From the NCBI RefSeq assembly GCF_900110755.1, contig NZ_FOFF01000037.1:1-64000 (forward strand): a DNA stretch of 64,000 nt, in the 5' to 3' direction. Under the pieces are notes generated by a model, which saw only the letters and a program-made list of their open reading frames with translations, had not been told where the DNA came from and made no database searches. Source of the DNA: Streptomyces sp. yr375. GTDB lineage: Bacteria; Actinomycetota; Actinomycetes; Streptomycetales; Streptomycetaceae. Positions 22,510 to 31,530 of this stretch are shown here, piece after piece; positions within the stretch are counted from its first letter, which is position 1; each line of letters starts with the position of its first letter. Both the position numbers and the translations under genes were made by a program.

Positions 22510-23742
22510 ATGACCGAAGCACCGATGCTCGACCCGGAATTCATCGCCCAACTGCTGCCCTTCGACCCGTTCGACCCGGCCTTCCTGGCCGACCCCTACC
22601 CCAGCTACACGCAGGTCCGTGACAAGGGCCCGGTGACCCGCACCCCGCTGGGACTGTGGGCGGTGACCGGGCACGAGGCCTGCTCGGCGGTGCTGCGCGA
22701 CCAGCGGTTCGGCTGGGGCGACGGCGCCACCGTCGCCGACCACTTCCGCACCGAGGCCGACGGCTCGGTGGTCCGGCCGTTCATCTTCGCCGACCCGCCC
22801 GAGCACACCCGGATCCGGGCCCTGGTCGGCAAGGCGTTCTCCGCGCGCCAGGTGGACAGGATGCGCGCCACCGCCGACCAGATCGTGCGCGAGCTGATCG
22901 AGACCGCCCGCGCCGAGGCGGGCGACGGCCCGATCGACCTGATGCGCGCGGTCGCGCACCCACTGCCGGGCCGGATGCAGAACGCGCTGCTGGGCGTCCC
23001 CGCCGAGCACGCCGCCCGCTTCGACGAGCTGTCCGGCGACATCGCCCGCGGCCTGGACCCGAGCTTCCTGCTCGCCCCCGAGGACGTCGCCAAGCGGGAC
23101 AGCGCCCGCGCCGAGCTGTACGAGTACATCGGCGAGCTGGCCGAGCAGCGCCGGGCCGCCCCGGGCACCGACCTGATCAGCGAACTGGTCGCCGTCGAGG
23201 AGGGCGGGGACGCCCTGACCCCGCACGAGCTGGAGGTCACCTGCACGCTGCTGCTCTCGGCCGGGTACGCCACCACCGTCAACCTCATCGGCAACGGTAT
23301 GTTCGCGCTGCTCAGCCGCCCCGAACAGCGGGACTGGCTGCGCGCCCACCCGGACCGGGTGCCCGCCGCCGTCGAGGAGATGCTGCGCTTCGACGCGCCG
23401 GTGCAGATGATCGCCCGGGTCGCCCTGGCCGAGGCCGAGATCGCGGGGCAGACCGTCCAGCCGGGCGACCAGATCATGCTGATGATCGGCGCGGCCAGCC
23501 ACGACCCGGCGGTCTACGACGACCCCGACGACCTCAAACTGGACCGCCCCGCCGGCCGCAACCTGGGCTTCGGCCTCGGCATCCACTTCTGTGTCGGCGC
23601 ACCGCTGGCCCGGCTCACCGCCCAGGCCGCGATATCCGCCCTGACCGCACTGAACCTGGAACTCCTCACCGACACACCGCCCCGGGTCCCCAACATCATC
23701 ATGCGCGGCCTGTCCGAACTCCCCGTCCGCATCACCGACTGA
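22510..23742 (+). CDS. Cytochrome P450 (second cluster P450)
   Basis: Second soluble P450, about 410 residues. Motifs: I-helix LLLSAGYATTVNLIGN, with Ala before the TT pair where most relatives have Glu or Asp; K-helix EEMLR; heme loop LGFGLGIHFCVGAPLAR with the complete signature. It is only distantly similar to the preceding P450, so it is not a recent duplicate and probably has a different site of action. There is an 89-nt gap after the first P450 without an evident terminator, and a hairpin lies 20 nt past its stop. It is the last gene of the polyketide operon as seen here. Confidence 0.93.
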   Translation: MTEAPMLDPEFIAQLLPFDPFDPAFLADPYPSYTQVRDKGPVTRTPLGLWAVTGHEACSAVLRDQRFGWGDGATVADHFRTEADGSVVRPFIFADPPEHTRIRALVGKAFSARQVDRMRATADQIVRELIETARAEAGDGPIDLMRAVAHPLPGRMQNALLGVPAEHAARFDELSGDIARGLDPSFLLAPEDVAKRDSARAELYEYIGELAEQRRAAPGTDLISELVAVEEGGDALTPHELEVTCTLLLSAGYATTVNLIGNGMFALLSRPEQRDWLRAHPDRVPAAVEEMLRFDAPVQMIARVALAEAEIAGQTVQPGDQIMLMIGAASHDPAVYDDPDDLKLDRPAGRNLGFGLGIHFCVGAPLARLTAQAAISALTALNLELLTDTPPRVPNIIMRGLSELPVRITD

Positions 23743-23761
23743 ACCCACCGCCGCGCCCACG

Positions 23762-23801
23762 GGCACGGCGTCCGACATCGCAGACCGACGGACGCCGTGC
23801 C
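23762..23801. terminator. 13-bp-stem hairpin at the right end of the PKS cluster
   Basis: Perfect inverted repeat GGCACGGCGTCCG (23762-23774) and its complement (23789-23801) with a 14-nt loop. There is no T-run, as is usual in Streptomyces. It lies 20 nt after the second P450 stop and 14 nt beyond the stop of the minus-strand amidohydrolase remnant, so it can serve as a shared bidirectional terminator. Confidence 0.75.
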
Positions 23802-23814
23802 TCGCTCGCCGCGC

Positions 23815-23898
23815 TCAGCGGTCGAGGCCGAACAGCGCCGCCGCGTTGCCGGAGGAGAACTTCCGGCGCTCCTCGTCGGAAGCGAAGTGCCCGAGGAG
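23815..23898 (-). pseudogene. 3' remnant of an amidohydrolase (amidohydrolase-2 type) gene
   Basis: Read on the minus strand, the last 27 codons before a TGA (23817-23815) encode a stretch ending ERRKFSSGNAAALFGLDR. The pattern 'E..RKF..GNAA.LFGL' is the typical C-terminal end of TIM-barrel amidohydrolase-family-2 proteins. Upstream (rightwards) the frame soon becomes unlike any protein I recognise, and only about 150 nt remain before the next gene, far short of the 300-odd codons of the family. I infer a deletion that removed the 5' part of the gene at the cluster boundary. The identification rests on a short motif. Confidence 0.5.
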
Positions 23899-24045
23899 AC
23901 GATCTCGACCCTGCGCACCATCGAGACCCGACTGATCGCCCGCACCCGCCCCAGGGAGTCGCAGCCGACAACGCGTCAGCCGCCTCGTACCCCCCGTGCC
24001 TGACCGCCTCTGGCCGATCTTGATCGGGTCGTGTTACGAAGAGGC

Positions 24046-25668
24046 ATGCGTGCACACGAGGGACATGAAGGAACCGAGGGGCATGAGGGAGCCGAGGGTG
24101 GCCGCGCCCCCGGGGGACACCGTGCCTACGACGTCGTCATCGTCGGCGGTGGGCACAACGGGCTGGTGGCCGCCGCCTATCTGGCCCGGGCCGGGCGGTC
24201 CGTGCTGGTGCTGGAGCGGCTGGACCACACCGGGGGCGCCGCCGTCTCCACCCGCCCGTTCGCGGGCGTGGACGCCCGGCTGTCACGCTACTCGTACCTG
24301 GTCAGCCTCCTCCCGCAGAAGATCGTCCGGGACCTGGGCCTGCGCTTCCGCGTCCAGGGCCGCACCATCTCCTCGTACACCCCCGTGGAACGCGGCGGGC
24401 GGCCGACCGGACTGCTCGTGGGCGGCGGCGAGGCGCGCACCCGGGAGGCCTTCGCGCGGCTGACGGGCGGTGAGCGCGAGTACGCGGCCTGGGAGCGTTT
24501 CTACGGCATGACCGGCCGCGTCGCCCAGCGCGTGTTCCCCACCCTCACCGAACCGCTGCCCACCCGCGACGCACTGCGCCGGCGCGTCGACGACGAGGAG
24601 GCGTGGCGGACCCTCTTCGAGGAGCCCATCGGCGTCGCCGTCGAGGAGCGCTTCACCGACGACCTGGTACGCGGCGTGGTCCTCACCGACGCCCTCATCG
24701 GCACCTTCGCCGACGCCCACGACCCCTCCCTCCAACAGAACCGCTGCTTCCTCTACCACGTCATCGGCGGCGGCACCGGCGCCTGGGACGTCCCCGTCGG
24801 TGGCATGGGCGCCCTGACCGACGCCCTCGCCGCCGCCGCCCGGGACGCGGGCGCCGTCCTCGCCACCGGCCACGAGGCGCTGCGCATCGCCACGGACGGC
24901 CGTACGGCCGAGGTCACCTACCGCACGGCCGACGGCGAGGGCGTCGCCGCCGCCCGCCACGTCCTCGTGAACGCCTCCCCGCAGGCCCTCGCGGCCCTCA
25001 CCGGCGACGCGCCGCCCGCCCCCGCCGAGGGCGCCCAGCTCAAGGTGAACATGCTGCTCAAGAGGCTGCCCAGGCTGCGCGACAGCGCCGTCGACCCGCG
25101 CGAGGCGTTCGCCGGCACCTTCCACATCGCCGAGGGCTACGAGCAACTCGCCGCCGCCCACGCCCAGGCCGCCGCCGGTGAACTCCCCGCCGCCCCGCCC
25201 TCCGAGATCTACTGCCACTCCCTGACCGACCCGAGCATCCTCGGCCCGCACCTCGTCGAGCAGGGCTACCAGACCCTGACCCTGTTCGGCCTGCACACCC
25301 CCGCCCGGCTCTTCGCACGGGACAACGACGCCGTCCGCGAGGAACTCCTCAAAGCCACCCTCGCCCAACTCGACGCCCACCTCGCCGAACCCCTCGCCGA
25401 CTGCCTGGCCACCGACGCCGACGGCCGCCCCTGCATCGAGGCGAGGACCCCGCTGGACCTCGAACGCGACCTCGGACTCCCCGGCGGCAACATCTTCCAC
25501 CGCGACCTCGCCTGGCCCTACGCCCAGGACGGCACCGGCCGCTGGGGCGTGGAGACCCGGCACGCGAACGTCCTGCTGTGCGGCGCCGGCGCGGTCCGCG
25601 GCGGAGGGGTCAGCGGAGTGCCCGGCCACAACGCGGCGATGGCGGTACTGGAGACCCCGGCCGACTGA
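24046..25668 (+). CDS. Phytoene-desaturase/PYROXD2-like FAD-dependent oxidoreductase
   Basis: FAD oxidoreductase of about 540 residues in the phytoene dehydrogenase / retinol-saturase-like superfamily. After a low-complexity N-terminus (HEG and EG repeats, residues 4-20) comes the Rossmann motif VVIVGGGHNGLVAAAYLARAG. Later it has GGMGALTDALAAAARDAGA and, near the C-terminus, a second FAD motif LLCGAGAVRGGGVSGVPGHNAA. The nucleotide repeat behind the odd N-terminus (18-bp imperfect duplication, about 24061-24096) suggests recent expansion. I use ATG 24046; an in-frame GTG at 24031 is the alternative, and neither has a well-spaced ribosome site. No carotenoid genes are nearby, so the substrate is unknown; it is not obviously part of the polyketide cluster. 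Confidence 0.88.
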   Translation: MRAHEGHEGTEGHEGAEGGRAPGGHRAYDVVIVGGGHNGLVAAAYLARAGRSVLVLERLDHTGGAAVSTRPFAGVDARLSRYSYLVSLLPQKIVRDLGLRFRVQGRTISSYTPVERGGRPTGLLVGGGEARTREAFARLTGGEREYAAWERFYGMTGRVAQRVFPTLTEPLPTRDALRRRVDDEEAWRTLFEEPIGVAVEERFTDDLVRGVVLTDALIGTFADAHDPSLQQNRCFLYHVIGGGTGAWDVPVGGMGALTDALAAAARDAGAVLATGHEALRIATDGRTAEVTYRTADGEGVAAARHVLVNASPQALAALTGDAPPAPAEGAQLKVNMLLKRLPRLRDSAVDPREAFAGTFHIAEGYEQLAAAHAQAAAGELPAAPPSEIYCHSLTDPSILGPHLVEQGYQTLTLFGLHTPARLFARDNDAVREELLKATLAQLDAHLAEPLADCLATDADGRPCIEARTPLDLERDLGLPGGNIFHRDLAWPYAQDGTGRWGVETRHANVLLCGAGAVRGGGVSGVPGHNAAMAVLETPAD

Positions 25669-25706
25669 GACCCCGCGGCGACCGAACACCAGCCCCGGCG
25701 CAGGAA

Positions 25707-25723
25707 TCTGACGGTGTATCAGA
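25707..25723. promoter_or_regulatory. Operator-like dyad, TCTGAC-N5-ATCAGA
   Basis: Imperfect dyad (one mismatch between arms) 43 nt before the nitronate monooxygenase start. The sequence, including the following AAAA and a nearby CCTT, matches the perfect dyad at 39811-39827. Its position, arm length and spacing are typical for a TetR- or FadR-type repressor operator. The repressor gene is not in this window. Confidence 0.6.
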
Positions 25724-25765
25724 AAAAGCCTTCCGTCGGCCGGCCGGCTGGGGCATCCTGCGCCC

Positions 25766-26875
25766 ATGCAGACGGAGCTGAGCAAGCAACTGGGAGTCGA
25801 GCACGCCGTCTTCGGGTTCACGCCGTTCCCCGCCGTCGCCGCGGCCATCAGCCGCGCGGGCGGCTTCGGCGTGCTCGGCGCGGTCCGCTACACCGCCCCC
25901 GACGACCTCAAACGCGACCTCGACTGGATCGAGGCGCACGTCGACGGCAAACCGTACGGGCTCGACGTCGTCATGCCCGCGAAGAAAGTAGAGGGGGTGA
26001 CCGAGGCCGACGTCGAGGCGATGATCCCCGAGGGGCACCGGCAGTTCGTGCGGGACACCCTCGCCAAGTACGGCGTCCCGGAACTGGCCGAGGGCGAGGC
26101 GTCCGGGTGGCGGATCACCGGCTGGATGGAGCAGGTCGCCCGCAGCCAGCTCGACGTCGCCTTCGACTACCCGATCCGGCTGCTGGCCAACGCCCTCGGC
26201 TCCCCGCCCCCCGACGTCGTCGCCCGCGCCCACGAGCACAACGTCCTCGTCGCCGCGCTCGCGGGCAGCGCCCGGCATGCCCGCAAGCACCAGGACGGCG
26301 GCATCGACATCGTCGTCGCCCAGGGCTACGAGGCGGGCGGGCACACCGGCGAGATCGCCTCCATGGTGCTCACCCCGGAGGTCGTCGAGGCCGTGCACCC
26401 GCTGCCGGTGCTGGCCGCCGGCGGCATCGGCAGCGGACGGCAGGCCGCCGCCGCCCTCGCGCTGGGCGCCCAGGGCGTATGGCTCGGGTCGGTCTGGCTG
26501 ACCACCGCGGAGGCCGACCTGCACTCGCCCGCCCTCACCCGCAAGCTCCTCGCGGCCGGCTCCGGCGACACGGTCCGCTCCCGCGCGCTGACCGGGAAAC
26601 CCGCCCGCCAGCTCCGCACCGAGTGGACCGACGCCTGGGACGCCCCCGACGGACCCGGCACCCTCCCCATGCCCTTGCAGGGACTGCTCGTCGCCGAAGC
26701 CGTCTCACGCATCCAGAAGCACGAGGTGGACCCGCTGCTCGGCACGCCCGTCGGCCAGATCGTCGGCCGGATGAACGACGTCCGCAGCGTCCAGGCCGTC
26801 TTCGACGACCTCACCCGCGGCTTCGAACAGGCCGTGGACCACGTCAACCGCATCGCCGGAAGGAGCGGCCAGTGA
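25766..26875 (+). CDS. Nitronate monooxygenase family protein (FMN-dependent, 2-nitropropane dioxygenase-like)
   Basis: FMN-binding TIM-barrel protein of 369 residues. Key regions: N-terminal FGFTPFPAVAAAISRAGGFGVLG, the catalytic-His segment AQGYEAGGHTGEIASM, and the phosphate-binding AGGIGSGRQAAAALALGAQGVWLG. Family members oxidise nitronates, but in actinobacterial acyl-CoA gene clusters homologues are often found with acyl-CoA synthetases and may act as enoyl-CoA or other flavin redox enzymes. The following acyl-CoA synthetase overlaps it by 4 nt (GTGA), making a two-gene operon under the dyad at 25707. The upstream oxidoreductase ends about 100 nt away. Confidence 0.9.
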   Translation: MQTELSKQLGVEHAVFGFTPFPAVAAAISRAGGFGVLGAVRYTAPDDLKRDLDWIEAHVDGKPYGLDVVMPAKKVEGVTEADVEAMIPEGHRQFVRDTLAKYGVPELAEGEASGWRITGWMEQVARSQLDVAFDYPIRLLANALGSPPPDVVARAHEHNVLVAALAGSARHARKHQDGGIDIVVAQGYEAGGHTGEIASMVLTPEVVEAVHPLPVLAAGGIGSGRQAAAALALGAQGVWLGSVWLTTAEADLHSPALTRKLLAAGSGDTVRSRALTGKPARQLRTEWTDAWDAPDGPGTLPMPLQGLLVAEAVSRIQKHEVDPLLGTPVGQIVGRMNDVRSVQAVFDDLTRGFEQAVDHVNRIAGRSGQ

Positions 26876-28431
26876 CGAGCACCGGCACACCCCCCACGGG
26901 CTTCTGGGCCCAGGCGACCGCCGACCCCCACCGCACGGTCCTCATCGCACCCGACGGCGAGCAGTGGACCGCCGGACGCCTGCACGCCGCCGCCAACCGG
27001 CTCGTGCACGGCCTGCGCGCCGCCGGACTCGAACGCGGCGACGCCTTCGCCGTCGTGCTGCCCAACTCGGCGGAGTTCTTCACCGCCCATCTCGCCGCCA
27101 CCCAGGCCGGCTTCTACCTCGTCCCCGTCAACCACCACCTCGTCGGCCCGGAGATCGCCTGGATCGTCTCCGACTCCGGCGCCAAGGTCCTGCTCGCCCA
27201 CGAGCGTTACGGCGACCAGGCGCGCCGCGCCGCCGACGAGGCCGGCCTCCCCGCCACCCACCGGTACGCCGTCGGCGACGTCGACGGCTTCCGCCCGTAC
27301 GCCGAACTCCTCGACGGGCAACCGGAGTCGGCGCCCGCCGACCGCACCCTCGGCTGGGTCATGAACTACACCTCGGGCACCACCGGCCAGCCACGCGGCA
27401 TCCGCCGCCCGCTGCCCGGCAAACCGCCCGAGGAGGCCTACCTCGGCGGTTTCCTCGGCATCTTCGGCGTCCGGCCGTTCGACGACAACGTCCACCTCGT
27501 CTGCTCGCCGCTCTACCACACCGCCGTCCTCCAGTTCGCGGGCGCGTCCCTGCACATCGGCCACCCGCTGGTCCTGATGGACAAGTGGACGCCCGAGGAG
27601 ATGCTCCGCCTCATCGACGCCCACCGCTGTACCCACACCCACATGGTCCCCACCCAGTTCCACCGCCTGCTGGCCCTCCCGGCGGCCACCAGACAGTCGT
27701 ACGACGTCACGTCCATGCGGCACGCCATCCACGGCGCCGCACCCTGCCCGGACCATGTGAAGCGGGCGATGATCGACTGGTGGGGCACATGTGTGGAGGA
27801 GTACTACGCGGCCAGCGAGGGCGGCGGGGCCTTCGCGACCGCCGAGGACTGGCTGAAGAAGCCCGGCACGGTCGGAAAGGCCTGGCCCATCAGCGAGTTG
27901 GCGATCTTCGACGACGCAGGCGACCGCCTCCCGCCCGGTGAACTCGGCACGGTCTACCTGAAGATGACGACCGGCGGCTTCGCCTACCACAAGGACGAGG
28001 ACAAGACCCGCAAGAACCGCATCGGCGACTTCTTCACCGTCGGCGACCTCGGCGTCCTCGACGAGGACGGCTACCTCTTCCTCCGCGACCGCAAGATCGA
28101 CCTGATCATCTCGGGCGGCGTCAACATCTACCCCGCCGAGATCGAGTCCGCGCTGCTCGCCCACCCCGCCGTCGCCGACGCCGCCGCCTTCGGCATCCCG
28201 CACGACGACTGGGGCGAGGAGGTCAAGGCGGTCGTCGAACCGGCCCCGGGACACGAGCCCGGCCCCGCCCTCGCCGCCACGCTCCTCGACCACTGCGCCG
28301 AGCGGCTCGCCGGGTACAAGCGGCCCAGGACCGTGGACTTCATCGCCGAGATGCCCCGCGATCCCAACGGGAAGCTGTACAAACGGCGGTTGCGGGAGCC
28401 GTACTGGGAGGGGCGGCAGCGGCCCCTGTGA
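26872..28431 (+). CDS. Acyl-CoA synthetase (AMP-forming, FadD-like)
   Basis: ANL-superfamily adenylating enzyme of 519 residues that should activate a carboxylic acid as its CoA thioester. Seen: P-loop NYTSGTTGQPRGI (about residue 165), A5-type YYAASEGGG, GDLGVLDEDGYLFLRDRKID hinge and the C-terminal lysine region PNGKLYKRRL. The GTG at 26872 overlaps the stop of the nitronate monooxygenase and has AAGGAG upstream (about 26860), so the two are translationally coupled. It converges tail-to-tail with the LAL regulator with 6 nt between stops. Related to the other two synthetases in the window but not a close copy; substrate not deducible, probably a medium/long-chain or cyclic acid. Confidence 0.92.
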   Translation: MTSTGTPPTGFWAQATADPHRTVLIAPDGEQWTAGRLHAAANRLVHGLRAAGLERGDAFAVVLPNSAEFFTAHLAATQAGFYLVPVNHHLVGPEIAWIVSDSGAKVLLAHERYGDQARRAADEAGLPATHRYAVGDVDGFRPYAELLDGQPESAPADRTLGWVMNYTSGTTGQPRGIRRPLPGKPPEEAYLGGFLGIFGVRPFDDNVHLVCSPLYHTAVLQFAGASLHIGHPLVLMDKWTPEEMLRLIDAHRCTHTHMVPTQFHRLLALPAATRQSYDVTSMRHAIHGAAPCPDHVKRAMIDWWGTCVEEYYAASEGGGAFATAEDWLKKPGTVGKAWPISELAIFDDAGDRLPPGELGTVYLKMTTGGFAYHKDEDKTRKNRIGDFFTVGDLGVLDEDGYLFLRDRKIDLIISGGVNIYPAEIESALLAHPAVADAAAFGIPHDDWGEEVKAVVEPAPGHEPGPALAATLLDHCAERLAGYKRPRTVDFIAEMPRDPNGKLYKRRLREPYWEGRQRPL

Positions 28432-28437
28432 CGGCGG

Positions 28438-31347
28438 TCAGTGCCGGGCCCCGGGGAAGTCGGCCAGGGCCGCGGCGAGATCGGTGGCATCGGTGCCGAT
28501 CTTGCGGTAGACGGACGAGAGCAGTTGCCGCACGCCCTGTTCGGTGAGCCGCAGTTCCTTCGCGACGACGGCCACCGGCTGCCCCTGGACGGTCAGTTCG
28601 GCGGTCTTGCGCTCCTGGACGGTGAGCGTGTCCGTCTGCCCGTAGCGCAGCGGCAGCGGGCGCAGCCCGGCTGCCGACAGCTCCTCCCTGGCGCGGGCGG
28701 CCAGTGTCTCGGCACCGCAGTGGACGGCGCTCTCCAGCCCCTGGTAGAGCCGGTTCGCGGCCTCCTGGAGCAGGCCGTTGCGCGACAGCGCGGCACCGTG
28801 CCCGACCAGCGCCCGGGCCAGCTCGTACGAGGCGGGCGACCCCTCCAGATGCTCGACGGCCTCCGCGTGCACGTCCAGCGCCGCCGGCCCGGCGGTCACC
28901 TCCGCCTCGACCCGGAGCGCCTGACCGATCACGGAGGCCGCGCCGAAGTCCCGGGCCCGCTTGACGGCGTCCCGGGCGAGCGGGACCGCCCGCTCGGGAT
29001 CGGTGGCGGCGACGGCCTGCGCCAGGTTCAGTTGCCAGCGGCACCAGGCGGGGTTGCGCCAGCCCCGCGAGTCCAGCCACTCCCCGAGGCCGGACAGCAG
29101 GCGCTCCGCTTCGCCGTGCCGTCCCTCCGCGATGAGCAGTTCGGCGTACACGGAGCGCGGGTCGGGGTAGATGACGGCGTTCGGGACCATCTCGCCGTAG
29201 CGGTACTGGTCCGCGATCTTGCGTGCCTCGGGGGTGCGGCCACGGGCCAGCAGGGTCTGGATGAGGATGCCGACGGCGAACCACTGGGCGGGCACGGCCC
29301 CTTCCACCTTCTCGGCGGTGCGCAGCCCCTCCCGTGCCAGTTCCTCCGCGTCCACGAGAAGGCCGCGTCGGTAGCAGATGTAGCCGTAGAGGGTCTGGCC
29401 CAGGGCGAGGTGGGAGCCGCGCCACCCCTTGGCCTCGCACTCGGCGATGCCGTCGGCGAACAGCTCCTCGGCCCGTCGTGGCTGGTCGCAGTACATGAAC
29501 ACGAGGGCGACCGAGACCGGCACCTCGAAGCCTCGGTTCTCGTCGGTCCAGCTCAGCCCGTCGCGCAGGGCCTCCTCGGCGGTCGCCAGGACGCCCTGCC
29601 GCGGCTCGCCGCGCAACACCCCGTCCCAGGCCCGCAGCCCCAGGATGCGCCGCTCCTCCAGGCCCCGTCCGGTCAGTTGCCTGGCCAGCTTCGCCAGTCG
29701 GCGCGAGCGGGCGGGCGCATCGGGCTCGTCCGTGCGGAACGAACTCCAGACGAAGTGATCGGCCTGCATGCGCAGCCGGATGCGGGCATTGGTGGTCTGG
29801 CGTGACTCGTCGTCGGCGACGGCCGCCGCCTCGGCCAACTGGTCGGTGTGGGCCAGTGCCTGGGTCAGCCGGTAGACGATGGAGGCGCGCAGAGCGGGAT
29901 CCATCCCGGTCTGGGCCAGTGCCTCCTTGAGCAGGGTGACCGTGGCCGTGGGCTCGATCAGGAAGGTCGCGCCGGCGAGTTCGTGGAGGAGTACGGCACG
30001 GTCCTCCGGGAGCGGCGGCTCCAGCAGCGCACGGGCCAGGACGCGCCGGGCGGACTCCGGGGCCCCGGCGCGAAGGAACTCACGGGCCGCCTCCCGGAGA
30101 CACTCGACCACCTCGGTCTTGCCCTCGCACGGGAGTTCCAGCAGGTGGCGCGAGGTCTTGGCGGCACTGAACCCCGCATCCCGGACGGCCAACGCGGCCG
30201 TGTTGTGCATGAAGACGCGCAGAGCCGGCTTGATGTGCCGGTAGATCGTCGTCGGGATCAGCGAGTGGACGAAGTCGAGGCTCCCACCGGGCCCCTCGCC
30301 GTCGGCCACGATCCGGGCGACACGCAGTTTCTCGATCGCCTCGATGCTGTCCTCCCTGCCGATCACCGCGACGGCGGCGGCGAGCTCCGGTGAGAAGGGC
30401 GCGCCCAGGACGGCCGCGGCCTGCGCGAAGCGGACGGTGGTCGGGCCGAGCTTCAGCAGCCGTTCGATCAGTCCCGGGCCGCTGACCGCCGAGGCGATGT
30501 CCCGCATGAGGGACAGGTCGTCGTCAGTGCCCTTCACCTTGCGCTGAGCGAGGCCGATGGCGAGTTCCACGGTGTTGAGCGGGCTCCCGTCGGTCGCCTT
30601 GAAACACTTCTCGCAGAAGTCGTCCTCGGCCCCGTCCCCCACTTCGTCCCTGATGATGCGTGCCACGCCGGCGCGGGTCAGTGGCTCCAGAACGTACGGA
30701 CGGTTCCCGTGATGCGTGACGAGAGTGCGGAAAGCGGCCGCCTCGGGCGGCAGTTCGTCGGGCCGGTAGGCGACGACGATCAGCAGCGGCAGGTCCGCGG
30801 CCCGCGGCGCGAAGGACGCGAGCCAACTGAGCGACTCTGCGTCGGCCCAGTGCAGGTCGTCCAGAAGCAGGACGACGGGAGACTCCCTCATCGTGAGACG
30901 GGTCATGACCCAGTCGAGACCGTCCCGCACGCCGGTCGGGTCCGGCGCATGGGCGGTGTCCGTCGCTTCGAGACCGAGCGCGCCGGCGACGATGTCGTAC
31001 CAACTCCCCAGGAACGTACGGAGTTCCGCGTCGTCCATCGCCGCCAGTGCGGGCTGGACGAGTTGGCGCACCACGCGGAACGCCACCTCCTGTTCCCTCT
31101 CGCCGCCCCGGCCCGAGAACACCGTGAACCCCAGTGCCTCCGCTCGTGCCCGCGCCTGCGTGATGAGCGCCGTCTTGCCCAGCCCGGCCGCGCCGGTGAA
31201 GGCGAGCAGCCCGCCCGCGCGCGCCTGCGGCATGCCTTCGACGGCGCGGTGCAGCTTCGACAAAGTCGAGTCGAGCGCATCGAGTTCTCGGCGTCGCTCG
31301 AGCAAGGGGCGAGATTCGGTCATCGGCTGCCGCGGCTCATACGCCAT
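28438..31347 (-). CDS. LuxR-family large ATP-binding transcriptional regulator (LAL)
   Basis: Large regulator of about 969 residues. The N-terminal AAA/STAND ATPase has Walker A GAAGLGKTALI and Walker B VVLLLDDLHWAD. A long helical TPR-like middle follows, then a C-terminal LuxR-type helix-turn-helix (LTVQERKTAELTVQGQ, VAKELRLTEQGVRQLLSSVYRKIG). LAL regulators often sit in macrolide clusters as pathway activators, but this one is about 4.7 kb beyond the last polyketide tailoring gene, with metabolic genes between, and beside a terpene locus; its target is open. I chose ATG 31347, preceded by AGGAAG; ATG 31323 and GTG 31413 are in-frame alternatives without better ribosome sites. Confidence 0.92.
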   Translation of the reverse strand: MAYEPRQPMTESRPLLERRRELDALDSTLSKLHRAVEGMPQARAGGLLAFTGAAGLGKTALITQARARAEALGFTVFSGRGGEREQEVAFRVVRQLVQPALAAMDDAELRTFLGSWYDIVAGALGLEATDTAHAPDPTGVRDGLDWVMTRLTMRESPVVLLLDDLHWADAESLSWLASFAPRAADLPLLIVVAYRPDELPPEAAAFRTLVTHHGNRPYVLEPLTRAGVARIIRDEVGDGAEDDFCEKCFKATDGSPLNTVELAIGLAQRKVKGTDDDLSLMRDIASAVSGPGLIERLLKLGPTTVRFAQAAAVLGAPFSPELAAAVAVIGREDSIEAIEKLRVARIVADGEGPGGSLDFVHSLIPTTIYRHIKPALRVFMHNTAALAVRDAGFSAAKTSRHLLELPCEGKTEVVECLREAAREFLRAGAPESARRVLARALLEPPLPEDRAVLLHELAGATFLIEPTATVTLLKEALAQTGMDPALRASIVYRLTQALAHTDQLAEAAAVADDESRQTTNARIRLRMQADHFVWSSFRTDEPDAPARSRRLAKLARQLTGRGLEERRILGLRAWDGVLRGEPRQGVLATAEEALRDGLSWTDENRGFEVPVSVALVFMYCDQPRRAEELFADGIAECEAKGWRGSHLALGQTLYGYICYRRGLLVDAEELAREGLRTAEKVEGAVPAQWFAVGILIQTLLARGRTPEARKIADQYRYGEMVPNAVIYPDPRSVYAELLIAEGRHGEAERLLSGLGEWLDSRGWRNPAWCRWQLNLAQAVAATDPERAVPLARDAVKRARDFGAASVIGQALRVEAEVTAGPAALDVHAEAVEHLEGSPASYELARALVGHGAALSRNGLLQEAANRLYQGLESAVHCGAETLAARAREELSAAGLRPLPLRYGQTDTLTVQERKTAELTVQGQPVAVVAKELRLTEQGVRQLLSSVYRKIGTDATDLAAALADFPGARH

Positions 31348-31530
31348 GTGCCCTACCGCTTCCTGTCGTCGATCCTCGGAGGACTGCGCCGAGCGTACGC
31401 CCCCGATACACACCCAGTGACGGCGTTGAGCTCCGATGATGACCAGGAAGGATGAATCATGCGCCGAGCTGGTTAGGCGGTCTGTTCTGCTGGGTATGAG
31501 GTGCCGAATAACTCACTCCGAATCTCCCTC

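Noticed and set aside
23797..24003. Small plus-strand open frame after the hairpin
   Set aside because: No ribosome site and no recognised protein; it is the complement of the amidohydrolase stub region.
24031..24045. GTG 24031 start with a TTA codon (bldA control) for the desaturase-like gene
   Set aside because: No ribosome site and ATG 24046 is better; TTA would lie outside the gene.
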